Positions 13,233 to 21,248 of a stretch of DNA of 23,669 nucleotides are shown in pieces. The DNA lies in IMG/VR virus record IMGVR_UViG_3300030406_003234, positions 1-23,669 of that record; one strand, 5' to 3'. The translations under genes and the position numbers were made by a program. The notes beneath the pieces are model-generated. The model ran no database searches, had not been told where the DNA came from, and worked only from the letters and a program-made list of their open reading frames with translations. Source of the DNA: a virus. How positions within the stretch are numbered: position 1 is the first letter of the stretch; each line of letters starts with the position of its first letter.

Positions 13233-15313
13233 GGCGTGAGGTACAATTATATATCCAAGATACTCGAGTTGATTTATTCCAAGATGAAACAATTAGTATC
13301 ACAGATTCAATACAAAATATCTCAGATATAAGTAAGGTATTTACACCTTTTTCCAAACAATTTAATTTACCTGCTTCTTCAACAAATAATAAGTTATTTA
13401 AACACTATTACAATTTTGACATCACAGGTGGTTTTGATGCAAGATTCAGAGTTGATGCACGCATAGAGATCAATCACGTACCATTTAAAGTAGGTCAAAT
13501 AAGATTAGATGGTGTTAGTATGAAAGAAAACCACCCACATACTTATAAAGTAGTTTTCTTTGGAAAACCAAGTGATTTAAAAGATATATTTGGAGATGAG
13601 GAACTAAACTCATTAAACCCTTTGTCTACTTATGATTTTGACTATTCACAAATACAGAATACAGGTGGTGCATTTAATACAGGAATTCAAAGTAACCTAA
13701 CAGCAGCTACTAATTTACAAAACAGAAATATAGTTATACCTGCTATATTTGTAAAAGATTATTACACATACGATTCAGGTGGTGGTACTAACGAATTGAA
13801 AAATGTGAGTTTTAACAATGTGCTAAAATACAACCTCAAACCTGCTGTAAAACTTAAAAGAATTATAGAAGCTATAGAAACACAATATAATATAGATTTT
13901 AATATGACAGATGAGGGTAGTATTAAGACATTCTTTGGAAGTGATATGTTTGAAGAACTATATCTTTGGTTGCACAGAGAAAAATCTCCCATTACAGATT
14001 TAGAAGATACTACAATTAGGTTTGGTATGGACTTAGAAACAAAAGGTAAAAAATTAACTTTTGCTGATTTTACTTATTCAAGTGGTGATGGTGATATTTT
14101 AACAAATAATACATTAGTAGTAGATGAGGGAGATAGTTATACGTTAAGATTAGCTTTAGAAACTTCAAGCGCAACATCTAATGATGTGGAAATAATTGTA
14201 AAAGACAAACTAACTAACGAAATATTATATCATAGAGAAGATATTACATTCACTCAGAACATATCTAAAACAGTTTCTTTAGTAGATTTAACAAGTGGCA
14301 ACCTTACACAAAGAACATACGATCTTGAGTTTAGAATAAATACTAAACCTTTTCAAAAAACATTTATAGCCAAAACAACAGGCCTAACAATAAACAAAAA
14401 CGCAACAACAGCACACATATATAGTTACTCGCAATTTGTGACATTATCAACATTATTCATACAAGATTATTTACCTAAGATGAAAGTGTTAGATTTTCTA
14501 ACAGGCTTATTTAAGATGTTTAATTTGGTTGCTTATACAAAAAAAGACAGCTCACAAATATATGTACAGACTTTTGATGATTATATGACTTTAGGAGTAT
14601 CAAGAGATATAACAAGATACGTTGATATTACACAAAGCACAATAGATAGACCTGTGCCTTACAATAGGGTTAATTTTAAATATTCTGATCCTGTTACACA
14701 AACAAGTCAAAGATTTGTAAATCAATTTAGCCAAGTATTTGGTGATCTTAACTATTCTGCACCTGAAAAATATGATGGACAAGAATTTAATCAAGAAGTT
14801 CCATTTGAAAGAACTGTATTAATCAACTTGAAAGATCATAATGGAAACATTACTAACAACATAGTTGGTTGGTGGGCAGATGATTCAGGTAATACAGCAT
14901 TAGGCAAACCTTATATATTTTTTAATAGAGTAGTAGATTCAAGCAGTTATACTGTAACCTCATCACATTATACATCATACAATGCACCATCTAATGTATC
15001 AAGTGATGAAAACCATACGCTCAACTTTGGTGCAGAATATGATGAGTTTAATGGAGACATAAACACTAATAGTTTGTTTAGTAGATTTTATCAGCAATAT
15101 ATTGAGCAATCTTTTAATCTTAAAGGAAGAATCATAAAAATATCAGCACAATTGCCTGTAAGTTTTATTTTAAATTATAGTGTAAATGATATTATAGTAA
15201 TAAATGGTCAAGAATATTACATAAATAGTTTAACTACAAACTTAGCAACAGGCAAATCAGAATTAGAACTTATAGTAAAAACATTAACCTATACTAATAG
15301 CGTTTTAACATGA
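13229..15313 (+). CDS. Large tail protein (distal tail/baseplate candidate)
   Basis: The 694-residue beta-rich protein begins VQLYIQDTRVDLFQDETISI (5-24), followed by 'VFTPFSKQFNLPAS' and 'HVPFKVGQIRLDG'. This N-terminal arrangement looks like the tail protein found directly before or after the tape measure in flavobacterial phages. No peptidase or enzymatic motif seen. It starts 4 bases before the stop of the previous gene, and a 46-codon gene follows before the tape measure. A baseplate or tail-tip hub is the likely role, by context. Confidence 0.65.
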   Translation: MRREVQLYIQDTRVDLFQDETISITDSIQNISDISKVFTPFSKQFNLPASSTNNKLFKHYYNFDITGGFDARFRVDARIEINHVPFKVGQIRLDGVSMKENHPHTYKVVFFGKPSDLKDIFGDEELNSLNPLSTYDFDYSQIQNTGGAFNTGIQSNLTAATNLQNRNIVIPAIFVKDYYTYDSGGGTNELKNVSFNNVLKYNLKPAVKLKRIIEAIETQYNIDFNMTDEGSIKTFFGSDMFEELYLWLHREKSPITDLEDTTIRFGMDLETKGKKLTFADFTYSSGDGDILTNNTLVVDEGDSYTLRLALETSSATSNDVEIIVKDKLTNEILYHREDITFTQNISKTVSLVDLTSGNLTQRTYDLEFRINTKPFQKTFIAKTTGLTINKNATTAHIYSYSQFVTLSTLFIQDYLPKMKVLDFLTGLFKMFNLVAYTKKDSSQIYVQTFDDYMTLGVSRDITRYVDITQSTIDRPVPYNRVNFKYSDPVTQTSQRFVNQFSQVFGDLNYSAPEKYDGQEFNQEVPFERTVLINLKDHNGNITNNIVGWWADDSGNTALGKPYIFFNRVVDSSSYTVTSSHYTSYNAPSNVSSDENHTLNFGAEYDEFNGDINTNSLFSRFYQQYIEQSFNLKGRIIKISAQLPVSFILNYSVNDIIVINGQEYYINSLTTNLATGKSELELIVKTLTYTNSVLT

Positions 15314-15450
15314 TAAAAAATATATTAGAATTATTGCCTTATGCAAAAGGCGAAACAGAAAACATAAAAATAGCTAAGGGTAAATATAAATATCCTGATA
15401 GCGTAAAAGAGGTATATAACAACTTTAAAAAAGGATTATGGGACAAGTAA
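15310..15450 (+). CDS. Small hypothetical protein between tail genes (46 aa)
   Basis: The ATG at 15310 overlaps the stop of the large tail gene and the TAA at 15448-15450 lies inside the tape-measure gene. The product starts MIKNILELLPYAKGETENIK and ends KVYNNFKKGLWDK-like (EVYNNFKKGLWDK). It is basic, soluble and without membrane segments. The double overlap supports translation. Function unknown. Confidence 0.55.
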   Translation: MIKNILELLPYAKGETENIKIAKGKYKYPDSVKEVYNNFKKGLWDK

Positions 15451-17237
15451 TTGAAGCAGAATTAAAATTAAAATACCAAAATGCTATTGAACAAGTAGAA
15501 GAATTAAAGAAAGAGCTTGATCAAGTAAAAGAATCGTTTGAAGCTAACGAAAAAGCTGCTAAAGATTCTGAAAAAGGTGCAAAAGGATTTGGTAATACTC
15601 TTAAAACAATAGGACAAGCAGGAGGTATTATATTTTTATTACAAAAAGCCTTTGAATTGCTAAAAAATGCTATAAATAGTAATCAACAAGTTGCTGACAC
15701 ATTTGCTGTTGTTATGGGCACTATCGGACAAGTATTTAGCGAAATAGGTAATGTTTTAGTTGGTGTTGTTACAAATTTAACCTCTACAACAGAGAACTTT
15801 GATGCTTTAGGCAGGGTGATCAGTAATGTTGGTAAAATAGCTTTAGCACCATTTAAATTACTTATTGATGGTTTGGCATTAGGTTTTTACAACGCACAAC
15901 TTGCTTGGGAACAATCGTTTCTCGGTAGTGGTGATACAGAAAAAATAGAAGCACTTAATCAAAAAATAGATGAAACTAAGCAAAGCCTTGTAGATACTAC
16001 TGTTGGTATTGCAGAGGCAGGTGTCGCAATTGTAAACGATTTTGGTGAAGCCGTAAGCGAGGTTGGTAATGTAGGTACGCAATTAGTTGAGGGTTTAAGC
16101 ACTATCAGTGTTAAGTCAATAGCTGAAAACGTAAAAGCTAATGAACAACTAAAAAAATCAGCCGCAGAGGCAAGAATTGTAAATCAAGGTCTAATAGAAC
16201 AATACGATAGACAAGCAGAACAACAAAGACAAATCAGAGATAATGACCTTAAAAGTATAGATGATAGAATAAAAGCAAATGATAATCTAAAGGCAACACT
16301 TGAAGAACAGGAGAAATCTATGTTAGCCAATGCTGATTTAATGATACAACAAGCAGAATTGCAATTTCAATTAAGTGGTTTAGAAGAAGATAGATTGGCA
16401 TTATTAGAAGCAAGAAACGAAAAAGCAGCCATTGAAGCTCAAATAGAGGGTTTTATGTCAGAACAAGAAGCTAATAGAGTTGCATTATTGAAAGAAAAGA
16501 TAGAATTACAATTATCAGAAGATGAAGCTGTTGCAAACAGACAAAATATAGAAAGACAATTTAATGCAGAGATGGAACAAAATGAGGTTAAGCGAATACA
16601 AATGATGTTAGAAAACCTGCAAACAGAAAGAGCCATTGAAGAAGAAAGGTTGTTAATGAAAAGAAATGCTTTTGAAGAAGGTACACAAGCATATATAGAT
16701 GCAAATAACGAATTATTAGATTACCAACAAGACAATTCTAATCAACAACAAAAAATAGAAAAAGATTTAGGTATTGCTAAAGAAAATCAGTTAAAATCTA
16801 CTTTAGGAAGTATTGCAAGTATAGTAGGACAAAACTCTAAGTTTGGAAAAGCTATTGCAATTGTTCAGGCATTACAAGACACATACGCAGGTGCCAACAA
16901 GGCATTAGCGCAAGGAGGACTATTTGGATTTATTGGTGCTGCCGCAGTTATCGCTGCAGGTATAGCCAATGTTAAACAAATCGCAGGAAGCAAAACACCT
17001 AATCCACCTGCATCATTAGGCGCAAGATCAACAGGCGGAGAATCTACACCTGCTATTAGTACTCCAACAGTTACAACCTCTCCACCACAATTTAGTACAG
17101 TAGGCGCAAGTGGTACAAATCAATTAGCAGAATTATTAGGTAATCAAGCACCACCAAGAGCTTATGTGGTATCAGGAGATGTTAGTACAGCACAAGAATT
17201 AGATAGAAATATTGTGAGTAGTGCAAGTTTAGGATAA
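15438..17237 (+). CDS. Tape measure protein
   Basis: The 599-residue protein starts with a coiled coil (LKLKYQNAIEQVEELKKELD, 9-28). A hydrophobic part (IIFLLQKAFELLKNAINSN region and GQVFSEIGNVLVGVV, roughly 58-112) is followed by long EQ-rich coiled coil (about 190-450). It ends in a small glycine/alanine-rich membrane-like segment (GGLFGFIGAAAVIAAGIANV, about 494-513). This is the usual plan of tape measures, which fix tail length and later help DNA entry. At roughly 1.5 angstrom per residue it implies a tail near 90 nm. It ends the tail module; a late promoter follows. Confidence 0.85.
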   Translation: MGQVIEAELKLKYQNAIEQVEELKKELDQVKESFEANEKAAKDSEKGAKGFGNTLKTIGQAGGIIFLLQKAFELLKNAINSNQQVADTFAVVMGTIGQVFSEIGNVLVGVVTNLTSTTENFDALGRVISNVGKIALAPFKLLIDGLALGFYNAQLAWEQSFLGSGDTEKIEALNQKIDETKQSLVDTTVGIAEAGVAIVNDFGEAVSEVGNVGTQLVEGLSTISVKSIAENVKANEQLKKSAAEARIVNQGLIEQYDRQAEQQRQIRDNDLKSIDDRIKANDNLKATLEEQEKSMLANADLMIQQAELQFQLSGLEEDRLALLEARNEKAAIEAQIEGFMSEQEANRVALLKEKIELQLSEDEAVANRQNIERQFNAEMEQNEVKRIQMMLENLQTERAIEEERLLMKRNAFEEGTQAYIDANNELLDYQQDNSNQQQKIEKDLGIAKENQLKSTLGSIASIVGQNSKFGKAIAIVQALQDTYAGANKALAQGGLFGFIGAAAVIAAGIANVKQIAGSKTPNPPASLGARSTGGESTPAISTPTVTTSPPQFSTVGASGTNQLAELLGNQAPPRAYVVSGDVSTAQELDRNIVSSASLG

Positions 17238-17256
17238 ACAAAAAAATAAAAAAATA

Positions 17257-17263
17257 CGTTATA
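17257..17263 (+). promoter_or_regulatory. Late promoter motif, copy 3
   Basis: CGTTATA, then CTATT and the ATG at 17269, placed in an A-rich gap after the tape-measure gene. CAAA begins 18 bases upstream at 17239. It leads the head module. Confidence 0.68.
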
Positions 17264-17268
17264 CTATT

Positions 17269-18297
17269 ATGAAGATTATCGAACTTATTTTAGGCGAGAA
17301 CGAAATAACAGGGATAGAAGCTATATCGGTAGTTGAAAATCCTGCAATTGAAGAAGATTTTATAGCACTAAAAAGCGAGGAGATCAAACTTGCAGAGATA
17401 AACAAAGAGAAACGTATATTAATGGGTCCTCTATTAATACCTAACAAACCTATTTATCGTAGAAAAGGAGAAGAAGAATATTACATTTATTTCTCTAAAT
17501 CAACCGTAGAAAAAGCATCACAACTATATTTAATGAATGGTAACCAATCTAAAGCTACATTAGAACACCAACATTCTATAAATGGACTAACATTGGTAGA
17601 ATCTTGGTTAGTAGAAGATGAGGTACACGATAAAAGTCGTAAATATGGTTTAAATATGCCAATTGGTACTTGGATGGGCGCTGTTAAGGTAAACAACGAT
17701 GAAATATGGAATGATTTTGTAAAAACAGGCAGGGTTAAAGGATTTAGTATAGAGGGTTATTTTGCTGACCGTATGGAAAGACCAAAAGAGCCTGTAAATG
17801 ACTTTGATGATATAGAAGAAGCTGAAGCAAGTGAGATGTTATCGCATATACGATCAATTATAAAAGAAGATAAGCGATTAAAAAACGGACAAAGGAGAGA
17901 ATTAGAAAGTTATAGTGATTATCCATCAGGCGTAAAAAACAACGCAAAAAGAGGATTAGAACTAAACAAAAAGGTAGGTAATAAATGTGCAACGCAAGTA
18001 GGTAAAGTAAGAGCACAACAATTGGCGCAAGGAAAACCTGTTAGTGTTGAAACGATAAAACGTATGTACTCTTATTTAAGTAGAGCAGAAGAATATTACG
18101 ATGAGGGAGATTCTAAAGCGTGTGGTACGATATCTTATTTATTATGGGGTGGTAAGGCCGCTAAAAGATGGAGTGAAAGCAAATTAAAGGATTTAGAGTT
18201 AATTGATTTAGAGGCACCTTGTTACGATGGTTATAGACAATACGGAATGAAAATGAAAAACGGAAGATTAGTACCTAATTGCATACCTATTAATTAA
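17269..18297 (+). CDS. Prohead protease (XkdF/S78-2-like) with C-terminal domain
   Basis: The protein has 342 residues. The N-terminal ~170 match the XkdF-like caudovirus prohead protease type: GIEAISVVENPAIEEDF (15-31), LMGPLLIPNKPIYR (51-64), ATLEHQHSINGLTLVESW with H100/H102 (96-113), and VKGFSIEGYF with S160. The His and Ser are the likely catalytic residues. Residues ~205-315 (KNNAKRGLELNKKVGNKCAT, then VGKVRAQQLAQGKPVS, then CGTISYLLWGGKAAKRW) form a second conserved phage domain of unknown role. It should cleave scaffold and capsid N-terminal parts during head maturation. The stop overlaps the next start. Confidence 0.85.
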   Translation: MKIIELILGENEITGIEAISVVENPAIEEDFIALKSEEIKLAEINKEKRILMGPLLIPNKPIYRRKGEEEYYIYFSKSTVEKASQLYLMNGNQSKATLEHQHSINGLTLVESWLVEDEVHDKSRKYGLNMPIGTWMGAVKVNNDEIWNDFVKTGRVKGFSIEGYFADRMERPKEPVNDFDDIEEAEASEMLSHIRSIIKEDKRLKNGQRRELESYSDYPSGVKNNAKRGLELNKKVGNKCATQVGKVRAQQLAQGKPVSVETIKRMYSYLSRAEEYYDEGDSKACGTISYLLWGGKAAKRWSESKLKDLELIDLEAPCYDGYRQYGMKMKNGRLVPNCIPIN

Positions 18298-18416
18298 TGG
18301 CAAGAAAAGTAATAAGCGTTTATAGAAAAGCAAAACGTAAATCACACCCGCATAGCAAAAATGCGAGTAAAGGACAAAACGGATACACAAAACAATATAG
18401 AGGACAAGGCAGATGA
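18297..18416 (+). CDS. Small basic phage protein (39 aa)
   Basis: The ATG overlaps the protease stop (TAATG) and the TGA is at 18414-18416. The product is very basic, MARKVISVYRKAKRKSHPHS then a KKQYRGQGR-like end (TKQYRGQGR). Similar short K/R-rich proteins ending 'YRGQGR' sit beside protease genes in Bacteroidota phages as I recall. It may bind nucleic acid or the head. It is coupled to the next small gene by an ATGA overlap. Confidence 0.65.
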   Translation: MARKVISVYRKAKRKSHPHSKNASKGQNGYTKQYRGQGR

Positions 18417-18553
18417 GAAAATTTTTAGATTTTTTAACACCATCAAGGACAAGTCCTAAAGGCAGTAAAAGAGCTTGTTTATGTGAAAATAATACATATT
18501 CTAAGAAATGTTGTAAGGGAAATATAACAAATCAAGGAATAGGAAATATATAA
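18413..18553 (+). CDS. Small Cys-rich phage protein (46 aa)
   Basis: The frame runs from an ATG at 18413 to a TAA at 18551-18553. The product starts MRKFLDFLTPSRTSPKGSKR and has four cysteines in ACLCENNTYSKKCCKG (21-36), then ends QGIGNI. The 'RACLC--ytyskKCC-g--qgiG' pattern is one I recall from small head-module proteins of Bacteroidota phages. A metal site is likely. Function unknown. Late motif copy 4 follows 23 bases downstream. Confidence 0.65.
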   Translation: MRKFLDFLTPSRTSPKGSKRACLCENNTYSKKCCKGNITNQGIGNI

Positions 18554-18576
18554 AAATGCAAATATAAATTTAAACA

Positions 18577-18583
18577 CGTTATA
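18577..18583 (+). promoter_or_regulatory. Late promoter motif, copy 4
   Basis: CGTTATA, then CTTAT and the ATG at 18589. CAAA-like sequence begins 18 bases upstream at 18559. It drives the scaffold-like and major capsid genes, which need high expression. Confidence 0.68.
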
Positions 18584-18588
18584 CTTAT

Positions 18589-19206
18589 ATGAAATCAACC
18601 GAAATACTAAACAAAATCCAAGCTTTCTTAGGTGAAGAAAAGGTAGAAGAAAACGTTGATCAAGTTGAGGAAACTCAATTAGAAGAAAATGTTGAAGCTA
18701 CTGAAGAATCAGTTGAGGAAGTCCAAGTAGAGTTAGCACAAGCTAAACTTGAAAATGGCACTGTACTCGAAGCAGAAGCTTTTGAGTCAGGAAAAGAAAT
18801 TTTTATCGTATCTGATGAAGAAAAAGTTGCAGTACCTGTAGGAGAATATCTTATGGAAGATGGTCAGCTTTTAGTGGTAGAAGAAGAAGGTTTAATCTCT
18901 GAAATCAAATCTGCTGAAGAAGAAGTAGAGGAAGAAGAAGAGGTAGAAGCAAACCAAGAAAGATATATCACTAAAGAAGAATTTGAATCTGCAGTAGAAG
19001 AAATCAAAGGAATGATAGATGAATTAAAAGGGAAAAAAGAAGAAATGGCTGAAGTAGAGGAACAAATCAAACAAGAATTAAGCGAAACTCCTGCTGCTGA
19101 GCCTATTACTCATAACCCTGAAACGAAAAATAAAGTAAATTTAAAGTTTGCACAAAACAGACCACAATCTACTTTAGATAGAGTATTAAATAAACTTAAC
19201 AACTAA
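18589..19206 (+). CDS. Scaffold-like acidic protein
   Basis: The 205-residue protein is extremely acidic and glutamate-rich (long E/V runs at about 21-50 and 103-123), with a coiled-coil segment (YITKEEFESAVEEIKGMIDE, 125-144). It ends in a basic-hydrophobic part (KVNLKFAQNRPQSTLDRVLN, 183-202) that could contact the capsid protein. Composition, length and position between protease and major capsid fit an assembly scaffold, presumably cleaved by the protease. No enzymatic motif. Scaffold role is inferred. Confidence 0.7.
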   Translation: MKSTEILNKIQAFLGEEKVEENVDQVEETQLEENVEATEESVEEVQVELAQAKLENGTVLEAEAFESGKEIFIVSDEEKVAVPVGEYLMEDGQLLVVEEEGLISEIKSAEEEVEEEEEVEANQERYITKEEFESAVEEIKGMIDELKGKKEEMAEVEEQIKQELSETPAAEPITHNPETKNKVNLKFAQNRPQSTLDRVLNKLNN

Positions 19207-19218
19207 AATTAAATAGAA

Positions 19219-20169
19219 ATGTCAGTATCAATTACATCAACTTATGCAGGAGAGTTTGCCGGTAAATACATCGGTGCCGCTCTTTTGTCAGCTTCAACTA
19301 TCGATAATGGTGGTATTGAAGTAATGCCTAACGTAAAGTATAAGGCAGTTATGAAAAAAGCATCATTCGATACTATCGTAAAAGATGCGACTTGTGACTT
19401 CCAAACAGGTCAAGGAACTTTAACTTTAACAGAAAAGATCCTAACACCTGAAGAGTTCCAAGTAAATTTAGATATTTGTAAAAAAGATCTACACTCAGAT
19501 TGGGAAGCCGCTCAAATGGGATTCTCTGCTTTTGATAATTTACCTCCACAATTTTCTGATTTTGTAATCAGTAGAGTTGCCGCTGAGGTTGCTAACAGAA
19601 CAGAGTTAAATATTTGGTCAGGTGACACAGCTACATCAGGACAATTCAACGGATTTACTAAATTATTATCTACAGATGCAGATTTACCTGCTGCTCAAGA
19701 AATTGCAGGAACAACTGTAACAGCTTCAAACGTAATCGCACAATTAGGATCTGTAGTAGATGCACTTCCATCAGCATTATATGGAAAAGAAGATTTATAC
19801 ATCTATGTATCTCAAAACATAGCAAGAGCTTATGTTAGAGCTTTAGGTGGATTTGGTGCTTCAGGTCTTGGTGCTAATGGTACCAACAATATGGGTACTC
19901 AGTGGTGGAATAATGGTTCATTATCTTTTGATGGTGTGAAATTATTCGTTGCTCACGGATTAGCTGATAACGATATGATTGCTGCTCAAAAATCTAACTT
20001 ATTCTTTGGAACAGGTCTATTAAATGATATGAACGAAGTTCGTGTTATTGATATGGCCGACTACGATGGATCACAGAATGTAAGAGTAGTAATGAGATTT
20101 ACTGCAGGCGTACAATACGCAATTGTAGAAGATATCGTTACTTATGGTATAGCAAACTCTGCTAACTAA
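19219..20169 (+). CDS. Major capsid protein
   Basis: The 316-residue protein has the pattern of HK97-fold capsid proteins from flavobacterial phages. Strand-rich N-terminus TYAGEFAGKYIGAALLSAST (8-27), PNVKYKAVMKK, a TPEEFQVNLDICKKDLHSDW segment (76-95), a spine-helix-like FVISRVAAEVANRTELNIWS (114-133), and a C-terminal RVVMRFTAGVQYAIVEDIVT (290-309). Codons are more C-ending than in neighbours, typical of a highly expressed gene. It lies 12 bases after the scaffold gene and is followed by a strong terminator. Confidence 0.88.
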   Translation: MSVSITSTYAGEFAGKYIGAALLSASTIDNGGIEVMPNVKYKAVMKKASFDTIVKDATCDFQTGQGTLTLTEKILTPEEFQVNLDICKKDLHSDWEAAQMGFSAFDNLPPQFSDFVISRVAAEVANRTELNIWSGDTATSGQFNGFTKLLSTDADLPAAQEIAGTTVTASNVIAQLGSVVDALPSALYGKEDLYIYVSQNIARAYVRALGGFGASGLGANGTNNMGTQWWNNGSLSFDGVKLFVAHGLADNDMIAAQKSNLFFGTGLLNDMNEVRVIDMADYDGSQNVRVVMRFTAGVQYAIVEDIVTYGIANSAN

Positions 20170-20190
20170 TAAATAAATTAATTAACATAT

Positions 20191-20225
20191 AAAGGGGTGG
20201 GTAGTATTCTGCCTACCCTTTTTTA
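20191..20225 (+). terminator. Terminator after major capsid gene
   Basis: AAAGGGGTGGG (20191-20201) pairs with CCTACCCTTT (20212-20221) with one bulged G, followed by a T run to 20224. No late motif lies between it and the next gene at 20238, so that gene relies on readthrough and gets less transcript than the capsid gene. Confidence 0.75.
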
Positions 20226-20237
20226 ATACTAAATATT

Positions 20238-20762
20238 ATGGCTTGTACATTAACAACGGGAAGAAAGTTGCCATGTAAATCAGGGGTAGGTGGTTTAAAA
20301 ACTGTTTATTTTGCTGATTACGGAACTCTTGGTGCTGCTACAATTGCTTCAGGTGAAGTTACTGCATTAGCAGGAAGTCCTGCTTTATTTCAGTTTGATA
20401 TTAAAGGTAATTCATCTTTAGAAACTGCAATTAATAGCTCACGAGAGAATGGTACTACTTTCTACGAAACCACATTAAATTTAACACTTACATTCCTTGA
20501 AAAAGCTACACAGGAAGAACTAAAATTGATCGCTCACGCAAGACCACACGTTTTTGTAGAGGATTATAATGGTAATTATTTTGTAGTTGGTTTAGAACAC
20601 GGCGCAGAGGTAACAGGAGGAACTATCGTAAGTGGCGCTGCTATGGGAGATCTTAGCGGATTTACATTAACTATGGTTGCTCAAGAAACTGCACCACCAT
20701 ATTTTGTAACAGGATCAGTAGTTACAGGAGATGCAAGTGCAACTCAAATCACACCTAACTAA
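20238..20762 (+). CDS. Major tail tube-like protein
   Basis: The 174-residue protein starts MACTLTTGRKLPCKSGVGGL (1-20) and continues KTVYFADYGT, ALFQFDIKGNSSLETAINSS (50-69), RENGTTFYETTLNLTLTFLE (70-89), VEDYNGNYFVVGLEHGAEVT (108-127) and GAAMGDLSGFTLTM. I associate this pattern with the tail-tube or similar abundant structural protein of flavobacterial phages. If correct, it lies outside the tail module, next to the capsid gene. Function by pattern and expression context; a head-decoration role is the alternative. Confidence 0.62.
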   Translation: MACTLTTGRKLPCKSGVGGLKTVYFADYGTLGAATIASGEVTALAGSPALFQFDIKGNSSLETAINSSRENGTTFYETTLNLTLTFLEKATQEELKLIAHARPHVFVEDYNGNYFVVGLEHGAEVTGGTIVSGAAMGDLSGFTLTMVAQETAPPYFVTGSVVTGDASATQITPN

Positions 20763-20791
20763 TTGAGTTAACCAATTTTTTAATATATTTG
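20763..20791 (+). promoter_or_regulatory. Possible host-type promoter
   Basis: TATATTTG (20784-20791) matches the Bacteroidota -7 consensus TAnnTTTG exactly. A TTG lies 18 bases upstream (20763-20765); no clean TTTG is present. A terminator begins about 35 bases downstream, so any transcript would be short. Confidence 0.4.
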
Positions 20792-20825
20792 TAGTCCACT
20801 TTTTCATGAATATATTAATTTGTTC

Positions 20826-20856
20826 AAAGGGGGGTTCATCATAACCCCCTTTTTTT
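20826..20856 (+). terminator. Strong Rho-independent terminator
   Basis: AAAGGGGGGTT (20826-20836) pairs with AACCCCCTTT (20843-20852) around the loop CATCAT, with one extra G, and a T run follows to 20856. It isolates the following late motif and portal unit from the genes upstream. Confidence 0.85.
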
Positions 20857-20879
20857 ATACACAAAAATTAAATTATTTA

Positions 20880-20886
20880 CGTTATA
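20880..20886 (+). promoter_or_regulatory. Late promoter motif, copy 5
   Basis: CGTTATA, then TTATT and the ATG at 20892. CAAA begins 18 bases upstream at 20862. It stands between the strong terminator and the portal unit, so this unit probably depends on it. Confidence 0.7.
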
Positions 20887-20891
20887 TTATT

Positions 20892-21248
20892 ATGATACAT
20901 TTAACAACATCTGCATCAGCGCAAAGTATTAAAATAATACCAAGAAGTTATGCAAGTTCTGTTAGTATGGTGCTTCGAGATGATTCAACAAATACCTCTA
21001 CAACCTATTCAAGTATTAGCACTTCAACAGACAAAAATTATTTAGTAGTATCACAAGCATTAAGTCCTGTACTTGTAGAGGGTAGGTTTTACGACCTTAC
21101 AATAAAAGAGGGAACTAATGTAATATATAAAGACAAGGTTTTCTGTTCTGATCAGACAATTAATCAAACAAATAATGATTATTATAGCGTAAATAGTGGC
21201 GAATATACGACAGAAAATAGTTTTGACAACGATTACTTAATTATATGA
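20892..21248 (+). CDS. Small beta-rich structural protein (118 aa)
   Basis: I choose the ATG at 20892 because it stands exactly five bases after the late motif; a longer frame begins at a TTG at 20820 but crosses the terminator. The product starts MIHLTTSASAQSIKIIPRSY and is threonine/serine and strand-rich (TSTTYSSISTSTDKNYLVVS region), ending in an acidic tail. It precedes the portal gene with a 4-base overlap. A minor virion or head protein is likely. No family recognised. Confidence 0.65.
   Translation: MIHLTTSASAQSIKIIPRSYASSVSMVLRDDSTNTSTTYSSISTSTDKNYLVVSQALSPVLVEGRFYDLTIKEGTNVIYKDKVFCSDQTINQTNNDYYSVNSGEYTTENSFDNDYLII

Noticed and set aside
20820-20891. Longer N-terminus of the pre-portal gene from a TTG at 20820
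   Set aside because: It would be translated through the terminator hairpin; the ATG at 20892 has the exact late-motif spacing.
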